Below, piece by piece: positions 35,300-45,623 of a DNA stretch of 64,000 bases. Each line of letters begins with the position of its first letter. Within the stretch, counting starts at the first letter, position 1. The stretch lies in contig OZ316896.1 of the NCBI GenBank assembly GCA_973895155.1, forward strand, positions 23,002,001 through 23,066,000, given 5' to 3'. The position numbers and the translations under genes are program-made. Source of the DNA: Marsupella aquatica (taxonomy: Eukaryota > Marchantiophyta). Under the pieces are notes generated by a model. It did not search any database. It saw nothing but the letters and a program-made list of their open reading frames with translations, and was not told where the DNA came from.

Positions 35300-37488
35300 G
35301 TAGCTAGAGTCCTAACACCCATTCAAGGCCACGATCACACCTAGGCTAGCATTAACACATTCTTGACCCTGTAGCGTTATCAAAAAGATAGTTGTGGTTT
35401 AACTTTCATGTCAGACATACACCTTGTCACTCATAGCCTAGAGTCCAGGTTGCCAAAGCAGATATGATCAAAAAAGCTATGAAAAACAATTGCATGTCAG
35501 ACGCAGGGCTCCAAGAAACAATCTTCATTTATAAAGTCAAAAAGAGTTCTTTGTCATGTCCTGTGTGTAAAAAGTTAAAAACATTTAAAACAGAGCATCT
35601 TTCTTAAACTGTGAGTATACTGTAGCATGCAGTGACTTCTTCTTAATGTGCGGAGGCCAATATCACGTACTGTCATTCACCAGATGTAAGTCCACAAAAG
35701 ATTAGTTCATAACAAATAAGGTGCAGCAGTATGCATTTACAGAAGTAAATGAATCTACAATGCAGTGCATCATTACTGGGTTTCAGTCAGTTTGATGTAG
35801 ATCATTATCTAAAGTGAAGATATGAGTGAAACGGCTCATACCACAGCCCCCATCCTCAGGGTGAATCAGGCCATAGACAAGGATTCGAGTTATACATTTC
35901 TGCTGCCAGTAGCTGCGCGCGGCGGCAACGGGGAGACGTATATCCACTTTAGGCTAGCATTGCAAATGAGATTAATATATGAAATGATGGTACCATGGTG
36001 TAAGATTACATACCTGTTGGCTTTGTGCCATGAGAGGTCTCTGTGCTGTCGTAAGGTGCTGGCAAAGCTTGTTAGTAGATGTTAGTGCAGTACCTGGTAG
36101 TCATTCTTGTTGCACTTAGCCTAGGTCGCTTCTAAATGTGCCACAGTAGTAAAGGACTTAAAGCAGAGTTCTTGGCATATAAGTGTGTGGCCAGAGGACA
36201 AGAGTTGATGCGTCAGAGAATGTGTGTGAAAGCGTGAAGGAATCAGCCAGAGCACAGTGACTTGAGATGTGACACGAAACCTTTCCTGCCTCTCACATAC
36301 ACACTTGGGACATTTGGAGGGAAATAGGAGAGCCAGGGGATGTGTACATAGCTTTTTTTAGGGCATTCGCCAAAGTGGGGACTGTTTCAATCACTGTGTA
36401 CGCTTGCCCTATTTATGTATAGGTGTATTGGTATCCATTATGTATCTAATATTGTCTGGATGGATGAGTACAGTATAGCTTCTTTTGTTTATACTATAAT
36501 GTTATTTTATACCTGGTTTTTAAAGATGACCTAGGATTAGCCGTACCCTTACTAGACCAGAGAGAGATGTTTTATAAAGTAGCAAAAAACACCCAGTCAA
36601 GGCCACTTCAAGGAGTTACTTTGTCCATACATACAGCATGTCTAAGTCCTACAGTAGGGTCTGGGAGGAGTCCTGGATAAATAAACATTACACCTTATAG
36701 TCCAAGTCAAAAACTTCATGTATTGCCGGTGACAAAGTAAGTTCACAGAAGTACAATGAAAAGTTCTGATGGAGATTAGAGATATCAAAAAGTTAATACT
36801 CATACAGTACTCAATCCATTAACAAGACATGTCTCCAGATAGCTTCTAAGTCAAAGCATAGTGGCAGGGTCTGCTATTGGAAATACAGAGTAAAACAAGG
36901 GATAGAAATAACTAATGACAGAAGTAACAAGTGTCACAAATAACCAGGATTTGTTAAAAAACTTTTTACAGAGTAATATGTAGATAGATCTCAACGCCAG
37001 GGGTATAGAAAGAAGAATTACACTATCAAGTCAACAAAAAACAATTTCTTGGAGATATTAGTGGTGTGGATAAGAGCGAATTGCTGCAGTGTTAAGAACA
37101 ACAAAAAAAAATTAATAGTTAGCAGGGTCAGTATACAACATATGTGTAGCTTATTAGAACTGGCATCTAGCTCTAAGCAAAGCTCTATGCATGGACTATC
37201 GGTGCATCAAATCTGTTTGTCTTACAGACAGAAGTAGACCATCAACCATAACTGACGTGTAGTTGACATGACTACATTGCAAGCCCCAGGTTCGTCATTC
37301 AGCCCCCGTCCCTGGGGTGAATCAAGCCAAGTAACTGACAAATTCATGCTATATGTTTCTGTTACCAGATGCCCAGGCGGTAATGGGGAGACATATATCA
37401 GTTATGGGCTAGACTAAGCTATTCATGAAATATAACAAAAAAGGAATCAATATGAGAAGAGCGGTACCTGTTGAGCGCGCGCCATAGC
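35297..37488. other. Non-coding spacer with a diverged 200-bp duplication
   Basis: No gene is recognised. Segments at about 35825-36030 and 37290-37485 align (CAGCCCCCATCC/CAGCCCCCGTCC, GGGGAGACGTATATC/GGGGAGACATATATC, TACCTGTTG). Both could be decayed exons of a lost minus-strand gene, since each ends in a donor-like CAACAG/GTA, but the frames are broken. Element E2 begins directly after the second copy. Confidence 0.55.
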
Positions 37489-38047
37489 TCTGAACACGAT
37501 TTCTGATCGAACGAGAACTATTTCCGCAAACAAGAACTATTTCCGCAAACGAGAAGTGTGTTTTCATTTTCCGCTGAATCTCGCGAAATTGGTGGTTTTT
37601 TTAATCAAAAACAGGTTTTTGGGGAAATAATGTAATCTGTATCGGAGTTCGGATTGAATCAAGAAATTCAGGAATGGTCCAAACCACTGAAATTAATGGT
37701 CATAAACATTCAATTTATCAAGGAAAAATTAGATCCAAAAAATGTTCGCCAGAACCTCATATTCACTCTCTCCAAAGATATATGAAACGTCTTATCTAGA
37801 AATCCATATCCACTTTTCAAACAAAGTCCGATACCTGTATCAGACTCCGGATTTCAACCATGAAAGTTCCGACCGAATCTCAATTTCCCCAGTTTTTGGT
37901 TATTTACTGTAACTATTTTACATCACAGTCGATAAGAAATTACCGCACAATTTGTCAAACTTACCTTGCAGTTACCTCCGCAATTGACCATAGTAACCAC
38001 ATACATGCATAGTCAACATGCCGTTGTCTCAACAACAATGCGCAGTC

Positions 38048-38341
38048 CGATAAAATTATCGCGGCAACTCCGGACGACAAAAATACTTGCCGACAATACT
38101 AAGATCTTTCGGTTCATCGGTTAAATTTCAAAATTGCAACTATCCATATTACGAAAACACTTTTTGCAATACCAACGTCAGATAAATTTATCGCTGCAAT
38201 TTCAAAATTGCAAACTTTCCATATGAAGGAAACACTTTTTGCAATACCAACATCAAATAAATTTATCGCTGCAATTTTAAAATTGCAACTTTCCATATGA
38301 AGGAAACACTTTTTGCAACACCAACATCAGATAGATTTATC
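38048..38341. repeat. E2 left subterminal palindrome cluster (GATAA-NN-TTATC)
   Basis: Exact copies lie at 38049-38060 and 38181-38192, with one-mismatch copies at 38266-38277 and 38330-38341. From about 38160 the cluster sits in an 80-bp tandem repeat with TTTGCAATACCAACATCA. More sites occur on the right side at 42514-42525, 42638-42649 and 42733-42744. The layout matches the GATAC-NN-GTATC sites of E1 with the inner base changed. Confidence 0.85.
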
Positions 38342-38923
38342 GCTTAAATTTCAAAACTACATAATTTCTCCACGATGCACGTGTAAGAATCAAATTGGAA
38401 ATCCAAGAAATATACCCTTCTCTGCTATTTTGTGGTTTAGCGAGATGGCCAATCAAAAGTGGCCACGTGGGCCAACCCCTCAACAGACACTATAAAAGGA
38501 CCACCGTCGATAAGTTTTTGGCGTCATTATCCAGAGTAGAGTTTCAGGAGTTGTGTTCTTGGAGCAACATTTTGTTGGTTGAGCCATTCGTTTTCCCTGA
38601 TTGAGGGAGGAATGCAAAGCCCCATAGTGTCTCGGATAGCCATGTCTCAATCAGACACAGATTCACCTTCAAGTTCAGTTGAATCCTCTCCTAATCTACT
38701 CTCTCACAGCAGATAGTGCCCAAATTTTCTGACGTTGATTCAGATTCTGATGCAAGTTCTGGTCTTGAGCCCAGTTCTTACTATGTATCGCCTAGTAAAC
38801 CTAAGAAGCGTCGTCTCTTGAGCGTTCCATCGCCAAGGAATGAGAAAATTACAATCCCAGGTTTAGGTCTGAGACGTCGCTTCAGGCCATCCATCCCGGG
38901 TTATGGAGAGGGTATCCGGCGAC

Positions 38924-38937
38924 CGATACGCGTATCG
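38924..38937. repeat. 14-bp perfect palindrome inside E2 transposase remnant
   Basis: CGATACGCGTATCG lies in the codons for RRPIRVS. The homologous spot in E1 (53463-53476) has CGATACCCGTATCG. The site is conserved in position although the centre differs. Confidence 0.95.
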
Positions 38938-39021
38938 CACTCAGCATTCAAGTTGCCACATTCAACACACGTTCAACGACGGATCTTTTAGTCTCAGGGT
39001 GAGGATCAGGAGGCAGAAATA

Positions 39022-39049
39022 CAAAGACCGATATGGCGATCGGTCTTTG
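39022..39049. repeat. 28-bp inverted repeat in E2
   Basis: Arms CAAAGACCGAT and ATCGGTCTTTG (11 bp each) flank ATGGCG. This is the same plan (GAT, six bases, ATC, with extended arms) as the E1 structure at 44665-44690. Confidence 0.95.
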
Positions 39050-40126
39050 CATTGCCTGGACTGGACGTGCGAGCAAGCAAGGGAATTGGATTGCAAAGTC
39101 CAGACTCGGCCCTTTCCCAAATGGTCCATGGGAATCGTGGTCAACAAGTGCTCAATTTTCCTGCAGCTCGCGGAGTCGTTGGGATTGCACGTATGAATAG
39201 TTCACCGTTCAGAGTTCCAGATTCTCCAAGTTCTCCAGGGCGGACTGTGATTGGTTCCAGGCTCCAAGTGTCAAGGAGAGGTCTTAGTGGCGTTCGGGTT
39301 ACTTATGTATAGAGAGCCACGGAGTCCAATTGTGTTTTCAGATGAGTCGAGTGGATCAGAGGACGAAGATCAGGAAGGAGATAGAGAATCCGATATCATA
39401 GCACAAGTTGTGTCTGAATGTTTAGAAGGAGCTGTAGAAGGGAATAGTTTTAGTCACCTTTTCAGTGCCCCTCTAAATGCGTTGAGGAGATCTGTGGAGG
39501 ATGGTAGCTCAACAGAGAGTGATGCATCTATTCGTGAGGTACCTGAAGGAGAGGAAAATGCTAATGTTCTCATCGGATTTCAGTCTATAAAGAAGTCAAA
39601 TGAGCCTAGTAAAAAAGATAGAGATCGACCGAATTACTAGGAAAGACAATTATGTGATAAATGATAAATTGAATAGAAACAAAATGCAAGAAATTTATAA
39701 GTATCCATGTTGTGATAATTTTTGTCTGAGGAATTTGGGTTTGCAGGATGTGACAAAACAACGCACATATTACTATGGGCTATCCTACCAAGAGAAGAAC
39801 GTACTTCTAAGAGGATGTGTGAAGGGTGGGCATGCCTGTGCAAGTGGTTACTCAGTTAGCGGTAGATCCTTTTGTCGGAGTGGTTTTAAGAAATTATTTT
39901 CCCTAGGAAATAATCGTCTCCAAAAAATTTGAACACATAAAAAATTGCAGCAAGCACAAAATTCTTGAACACATACGGGATGTCAGCGGAGGGAACAATA
40001 ACCTCCCCCGCCACATTATATTGCACAGGCGGAACAACTTTATTTTTCTGCTTCGACCCAATCTTCAGCTGTAACAAAGGTCGCACAGAATTCCAATCAG
40101 AATGAACTCGCTTAACGAATACGAAA

Positions 40127-40282
40127 GCCGATAAAAATCTCGGGATGATTTTCAAATGAAACGAGTTATGCAAAAATGTACTGATGGAATGGCAAGGCCG
40201 ATAAAAATCTCGCAATGATTTTTGAATGGAACGAGGAATGCAAAAATCTACTAATGGAATGGCAAGGCCAATAAAAATCTCG
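40127..40282. repeat. 70-bp tandem repeat in E2
   Basis: Copies start at 40127, 40197 and 40267 (the third partial). Each opens GCCGATAAAAATCTCG (the third with one change). The same 14-bp core occurs reversed at 41444-41457. It lies in intron or spacer of the methyltransferase remnant. Confidence 0.95.
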
Positions 40283-40814
40283 GGGAGAGACGGGTGCTTA
40301 CCGCTTCGCTCAACTTCTCTGCCCATGTTCTCAGGACGGAAACATCCATCTCATTTGGAAACATTTCTCTGCACGTTGCCCAGTCGGGCTGCCCAGATAT
40401 CTGCAAGAATAATTCTTCACCTTAATTGGAAAGTTTTTTCAGCTTTTCCCCTTCCTTGTGCATTTGATCCAAGGTGATCACTTTCCCAATGACCCTATTC
40501 AAGAGCCGCTTAACATGCTCCTTAGTTGACTGTCCTTGAAGACCTCAAAAAGTATTTAAATTGAGGTCACCTGCAAGTTTATTCATTTTAATCTCTTTCA
40601 GCGTTAAAGGTTTAACCTTTCCCTTTGCATTTGTTGTTGCCACAATCTTGTTGGGTTGTCCCAAGATAGTCCCCTTCTCCCACATCTGGAAAACTTTCTC
40701 TTGAAGATCCCAAATTTCACCTGTTTGAAAAGCAATCTGGAACGTTGGGTCATGTTTGGCCATGCTGTCACGAACACCGGGAGTGTATTCCAGCATACAT
40801 TCCTGACAACAAGC

Positions 40815-40896
40815 GTGCCACAATATCTTTGTTGAAATGGACAGGAATGTATGTTGGAGTCATCCTACATCCATTTCAACAAAGATATTGTGGCAC
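40815..40896. repeat. Perfect 27-bp snapback in E2 methyltransferase remnant
   Basis: Arms 40815-40841 and 40870-40896 are exact reverse complements (left arm GTGCCACAATATCTTTGTTG...) with a 28-base loop. Only one orientation corresponds to the coding sequence of the E1 homologue, so the other arm is an inverted copy that breaks the frame. Confidence 0.95.
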
Positions 40897-42821
40897 ACAC
40901 GAACTCTGTCGATATGAGTCATGTTCTTCCTATACTCCTGGTCATAATTGTGCTGGAAGCCCAACTTTTGGACCTCCGACTTGGTAAGTCCTGCGTATAC
41001 CCAAGCTTCCAGCTCACCATAAATCTGCTTCCCATACATTTTATACAACTCGGCCTTTGCTCGAGCACCATGATTTCCTCCAATAATTCTATACTTCCAT
41101 ACTTTGGACTGTAGAATGTCCCAATCCTCGATTGTGGGACAATCCTCCGGATCCACACACGGCACAAACGATGCGCTGAAGTTAGTGGGGTTTTTCCTTA
41201 GAAGAATCTTGATATTCTCCACATGCAATTTGTCCACTGGTCTGATCAAAGTTAACTTCTCTCGAGCTTCATCAAAAATTAAATTGTCGACATGCAAGAG
41301 GACAGTTGTCCTTTGAAGCCTTCGCTGCATCAGCAGACTGAGCTCCGCTTTGATGGCGTCAATCTCATACATCGAAAGAGCAGTCACCTCCTCATCATCA
41401 ATCTAGAAAACGCCATTTGAAATTAGATTACGAAAGAAACAATGAGATTTTTATCGGAATCCTCTTTCGTCAATAGAAAATCAAAGTTTGGTAGCACTTA
41501 CCGATCAAAGCTCGGTTTATATATCTGAACGAGGCAAACGCTCGTCAATCACCAGAGGCTCCATATCGATTGGGGCTTCCACTCCTTCCGGGGCTGTGGA
41601 TAAACTCTAGGTTGTTCTCTTTCTCTTAACACTGACTCTAGAACCAGATGGCCCCGATCCCTCAGATCCTCTACTCTCGCTTACATTTATGTAGGGCGCT
41701 TCCAAAATGCCTATACCTGCACCGGCTGCACAACCTCGACGATTGCCGCTGCCCCTTCTCCCACCCTCGGAGGGACCAGCAACATCTTCCCTGGTGTTCC
41801 CTCTCCCTCTCCCTTTCCCCCTGCCACTTCCCTTCCCCGAACCCCTTTTGGGCTCATCCAAAGCCGTACCTCCAGCGCTTTTTGCCGATGAAGCTCCACT
41901 CCCGTTAGAACCAGGCCTCTCAATAACTATTTTCCGGATGGGTTTGAATTCTTCACTTGTGAGCCTCTTGTACTCTGCATTCACCCTTGGTAGCATGATG
42001 AGATCACAATCTTGGACAAACTGGCACACCCAAGCTGGGCCCATAAGATTCATTACTTTTGCGGACCTAACTTCCGCGACAAGCACGTCTTCAGGGTAAC
42101 TCTCAAGGGATTTCTCAAGAAAGTTCTCCATGGTGACAATGACAGAGGTGAATCCCTTGCCTCCACACATTGTCAAGAAACTCAGACCCTCTTTCAACAC
42201 TTTTGCCTCTCCTTGGCTAATCAAGTACTCACAGATCGCCACACCAACGACGGGGCTAAACGAGAGAGTAACCTTTGCGGATTTTTGCATCTAGACACAA
42301 AGGATAGGAGACTCACAGTCTGCCATATCCTTGGACTGTAACCTAGCGTCGCGGAAGTACCACAGTTTCTTGATGAACTTGACCTCTTCACAAATGTCTT
42401 CACTTGTCCAAATCGCGTTCGTGAGGCTTGTCATGAGACTTTCAGCCTCGGCAGATCCACTCTTCCCACTAGGACCCATGATGACAAAGTCTACAAATCT
42501 GAATGCAAGGAGCAATAAATTTATCGCTCTGACAAACCAAAAAACCAAAAACTGGCATGCAAACATCGATACAATGAACTCAGAAAGTGCTCATTCACGT
42601 ACAAGCATTAGGTCATTCCACGAGCGATACCAACTCCGATAAAATTATTGCAAACAAATATGAGCATGATATAAATTGACGGCCGAGATTACATTATCAT
42701 ATGTGTGAACATCTGAAAATGCGACCAACACCGATAAAATTATTGCAAAAGTGGTCCAAACAAAAAGTGAACCTTCTTTAAATTGACGGCCGAGTGTACA
42801 ATCACGTGATAATGTGCCTAA

Positions 42822-43544
42822 TCAATCATCCCACCCAAGATCAAACCGCGCCACAGCGAAGTGAGAGATTAGCTTCTTGGGGCATTGGGGTATATGAGTG
42901 ATTCTATGATCATAGGCCCACAGCCAATGAAAATTTGTGGCACCGGTCTCAGGATTAACTACAGCTACTGAATAGCGGCGTGATGGAACGTTACAACAGG
43001 CATTTGTGCAACACTGACACATCTCACCATTGTCAAGGACATTTGTCCATAAACAAGATACATAAGTTAACCTAAATAACGGACAAAGAGGCCGAGGGGG
43101 GAGTTGACAAGTCCTGTACAAATATAACTTCCCACCAGTGTCAATCAAAAACTCGGTAGCAATAGGATTGTCCAGCTGGTCAATCACATCCTGAAACTCA
43201 TCGAATGCTCTACGTTTGTTGTGGGCATAGAATTCTGGTTCATAAACAGGATTTCCCTTCACAACATGACAGCAATGCAGTATAAAACGTTTTACTACAC
43301 CGATTTTAAGAAAGAGCAGGATAATACTTCTAGAAAATGCAGCATATCTATCCCACCGGATATAAATTTCTCCCCCTACCTGGTCTATGTAGAAGTGATA
43401 TGCGTTATTATAAAATGGTTTTGCTACCAGCCTGCAAATCTTTAAAATTAGTGATTCATCCAGCTTCCTTAGATGGTCCATCAGGGCGCCATTCCCCCAT
43501 TCCGGAGGATCCACGAAGGGTACAAAAATGCGTCGCTCGAGCAT
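42822..43544 (-). CDS. Unrecognised 240-residue protein
   Basis: A long open frame, MLERRIFVPFVDPPEWGNGA at its start, with no in-frame stop. I recognise no family. It has a Cys cluster (CQCCTNACC near residue 185) and aromatic-rich segments (IDQVGGEIYIRWDRYAAFSR). It has no homologue in E1. It sits between the last recognisable E2 sequence and the interrupted plus-strand gene, head to head with the latter. It may be a host gene, a passenger of E2 or part of an older element. Its length and intact frame argue that it is or recently was functional. Confidence 0.5.
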   Translation of the reverse strand: MLERRIFVPFVDPPEWGNGALMDHLRKLDESLILKICRLVAKPFYNNAYHFYIDQVGGEIYIRWDRYAAFSRSIILLFLKIGVVKRFILHCCHVVKGNPVYEPEFYAHNKRRAFDEFQDVIDQLDNPIATEFLIDTGGKLYLYRTCQLPPRPLCPLFRLTYVSCLWTNVLDNGEMCQCCTNACCNVPSRRYSVAVVNPETGATNFHWLWAYDHRITHIPQCPKKLISHFAVARFDLGWDD

Positions 43545-44511
43545 GGCCTGATCAGCGAATAGAAATCAGGAATACATTTTGGAGAACATACTCATTATAA
43601 TTCTACAAGTTTCATTCAACTTTACAGTTCCTTGTATAACGGGCTGTGAAGCCAATGCACTTGTCAGCTAATTGTCCGTAGAGGCGCAAAAAACTACACT
43701 CTGGACCACACAACCCGAAGTCAGGCGATCAGGGTTCTGTTGTCTCAGGGAAGGCTTCCAACAATGTGGCCTCCGGCCTCTGTCCTGCCGACAAGCAACA
43801 GCTGCTTTCAAAAGAGAAGAAACCTTCAGGATCCCCGTCTGCATCAATGGACCCTGAAGATGATGCAAGACAAGGAGCGGAGGTAGAGCCGTTGTCACCA
43901 CTCTTGCATAGTCGCTCATTTTCACAACAGGCGCAAGAAATTCAAGCAGATGAGGAGGTTGCACACAACAATGGAGATGAGCATAGTCAAAAATAATTGT
44001 CGACATCGACTATCAACTTGCATGTTGATTGCTTCACTCCGTCCACCCAGAGTTACATTCAATCTGATGAGGATGATGAAAGTGCTTATTTGCGCCGTAA
44101 TGATAAAACAAAACAACAAGAGGTAAGTAAGTACCGTCATGCTGCACTCTTATATTATATATGGTAAATGTATTGCACAGTGACAATACTAAGTCAATCT
44201 GTTTACGGTATGTACTTATTCTGCAGGTAAAGAGGCAAAAAGTGACAGCAATACTGTAGACGAAAACAACCCTCTCTTGTACAAGGTACAAATCTGAACG
44301 TGCAATATTTCATTTTGTAGGTGGATATAATGTGATCAAGTTCCCCTCGTACTACTGTAAGTGATGCTTGAAAAGTTTCTTAGAGGTGCTTTTGAGACTT
44401 GATTGATGATTTGCGCTGTGGTAGGTAAAGTGAGAAAGACAAAGAACAAGATGGAGTCCTTGGAAGCATTGGTAACCTCAATTCACCCTTGACAAGAACA
44501 CGGCGAGGCAA

Positions 44512-44515
44512 GGTT
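44512..44515. other. E1 target-site duplication, left (GGTT)
   Basis: GGTT directly precedes the E1 left terminus, and an identical GGTT follows the right terminus at 54565-54568. Removing E1 and one copy restores an open frame (AAG GTT CCA) in the interrupted gene. Confidence 0.85.
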
Positions 44516-44547
44516 AACACAGTGACGGACCAAACGAGAAGTGTGAC
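44516..44547 (+). repeat. E1 left terminal inverted repeat
   Basis: 32 bp beginning AACACAGTGACGGACCAAAC. It pairs with 54533-54564 with a single mismatch at position 6. Confidence 0.95.
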
Positions 44548-44664
44548 CACCCTTCTTGTTTTGCCCAATCGCAAAATCGCGGCTAAGTAAAGAAATCTCC
44601 GATACGAAACGCCCATGAGTGCGAATATCGTTTGTTTTGGACTCGGTTTTGGAGTCTTGAAAGT

Positions 44665-44690
44665 GAAGAGCGATACGCGGATCGCTCTTC
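44665..44690. repeat. 26-bp near-perfect palindrome near the E1 left end
   Basis: GAAGAGCGAT and ATCGCTCTTC flank ACGCGG. It is about 150 bp inside the left terminus and is an extended form of the GATAC/GTATC site. Confidence 0.95.
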
Positions 44691-45623
44691 GCATTGCGCA
44701 ACCAAACAGTAAGAAAAAAATCCACTTGAGACAGTAAACTGCATAAACTGCGCGGTTGACTACGAAACTTAATCCATGGTTAATTCTAACTCAACTTTGG
44801 TTAACGGAAACTAACCATGGTTAACGGCCAAAACTATATATATGAGTGCTCGGCCGTTCATTTCTCTTTCGGACAAATACAAACTGCTTGGTGCTCCCTG
44901 ATCATTGTTTACCAAGCTGCAAAACTAACCATACAAACCTACATTTGAGTATCAATCGCACGTTTGATACAAGTATCGAAGGTTGCATTTGATCCTTATT
45001 TTGAACTTGAAATAGGAAAATCGATACCGGTATCGCCTTCTCTATTCCGGTTAGACTTCTTGAGAGGTGTTTTTTTTTTGCTAGGCCATTCGCGAATGCC
45101 CTCGACGATACGCGTATCGCAAATTGGATTGCGGACCCAACTTTTGTGTTAGTGGGAAACTTCTGACACCGATAGCGCCAAAACAATTGAAGATTCACAT
45201 AGGAAGCTTAGTCTTTTTGCGAGAAGGTACGGGTACCATACTAGGTTTTGATTTTATTTCCATTATAGCGGCCATTTGCTAACATTGATCGGTGGTTTCT
45301 TAAACAGCTTGTAGAGGCACGAGAAGCATCCGTCACTTTGAAGGTATGGTTACCACACAATCAATGTCGAGCAAACTTATTGGCAAGCTGTATTCATAGG
45401 TTGTTTAAGTTCTGGAACTTATATTTATGAAACCAAGTTATGTAGCCATATGATTTCCAGCTTCAATATGTTTACATGTTTGTGGTAAATTCTAGGGTTT
45501 GGAGAGAGCGAGACGATCTACCAGTATCACGGTTGTCATTCCGAAGGCCTACTCCAAAGAGACTGGTATCATAGATATCATTAAGTATATTAATCAATTG
45601 CACCTACCCTCTAATCCGTAACA

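Larger units (their letters stand above)
38642..39931 (+). pseudogene. E2 transposase, N-terminal remnant
   Basis: Homologous to the E1 minus-strand gene at 53799-52480. The start (MSQSDTDSPSSSVESSPN) corresponds to E1's MSHTSDSQESSMESSPN. Shared blocks follow: KRRLLSVP and FRPSIPGYGEGIRRPIRVS, REPRSPIVFSDES and DIIAQVVSECLE, then YKYPCCDNFCLRNLGL and SGRSFCRSGFKKLFSLGNNR. The Cys-rich block may bind zinc. The frame is broken by stops at least at the SR-TAG after codon 25 and after HVQRRIF. It ends abruptly at the deletion junction near 39931, so it lacks the whole DUF7869-like catalytic half. Confidence 0.85.
39935..42479 (-). pseudogene. E2 ParB-like/methyltransferase gene, broken and truncated
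   Basis: Counterpart of the E1 gene at 45624-49264. The N-terminal domain (42479 to about 41960) matches E1: LMTSLTNAIWTSEDICEEVK versus LMSSLCSSIWQNEEICDEQK. A Gly/Arg/Ser-rich linker follows (GSGKGSGRGKGRGRGN). The ParB-like block is at 40860-41387 (LIRPVDKLHVENIK, YRIIGGNHGARAKAELYKMYG). A downstream Cys-containing block is at 40545-40823 (CCQECMLEYTPGV, FQIAFQTGEIWDL). Near 40000 the frame reads VPSADIPYVFKNFVLAAI, matching the lead-in to the E1 methyltransferase, and then stops at the deletion. Breaks: a TAG at about 42290 and a 27-bp inverted duplication at 40815-40896. Confidence 0.8.
37493..42800. mobile_element. E2: diverged, internally deleted relative of transposon E1
   Basis: The left end at 37493 begins AACACGATTTCTGATCGAAC and continues GAGAA. 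It aligns with the E1 terminus without gaps but with several mismatches, and TCTG precedes it. Gene order is that of E1 in reverse: transposase N-terminal part on plus (38642-39931) and methyltransferase gene on minus (42479 down to about 39935). At about 39931 the transposase stops and joins sequence matching the part just upstream of the E1 methyltransferase domain. A deletion has therefore removed the transposase C-terminal half and the methyltransferase catalytic region. I could not find the right terminus; recognisable E2 sequence ends at about 42800. Confidence 0.8.

Noticed and set aside
35026-35307. Frame ending in a long Arg-Glu repeat
   Set aside because: The Arg-Glu run is translation of the GA microsatellite.
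42745-42775. Right terminus of E2 at GGTCCAAACAAAAAGTGAACC
   Set aside because: It resembles a terminus but points the wrong way (left-type orientation), has several mismatches and no matching TCTG duplication.
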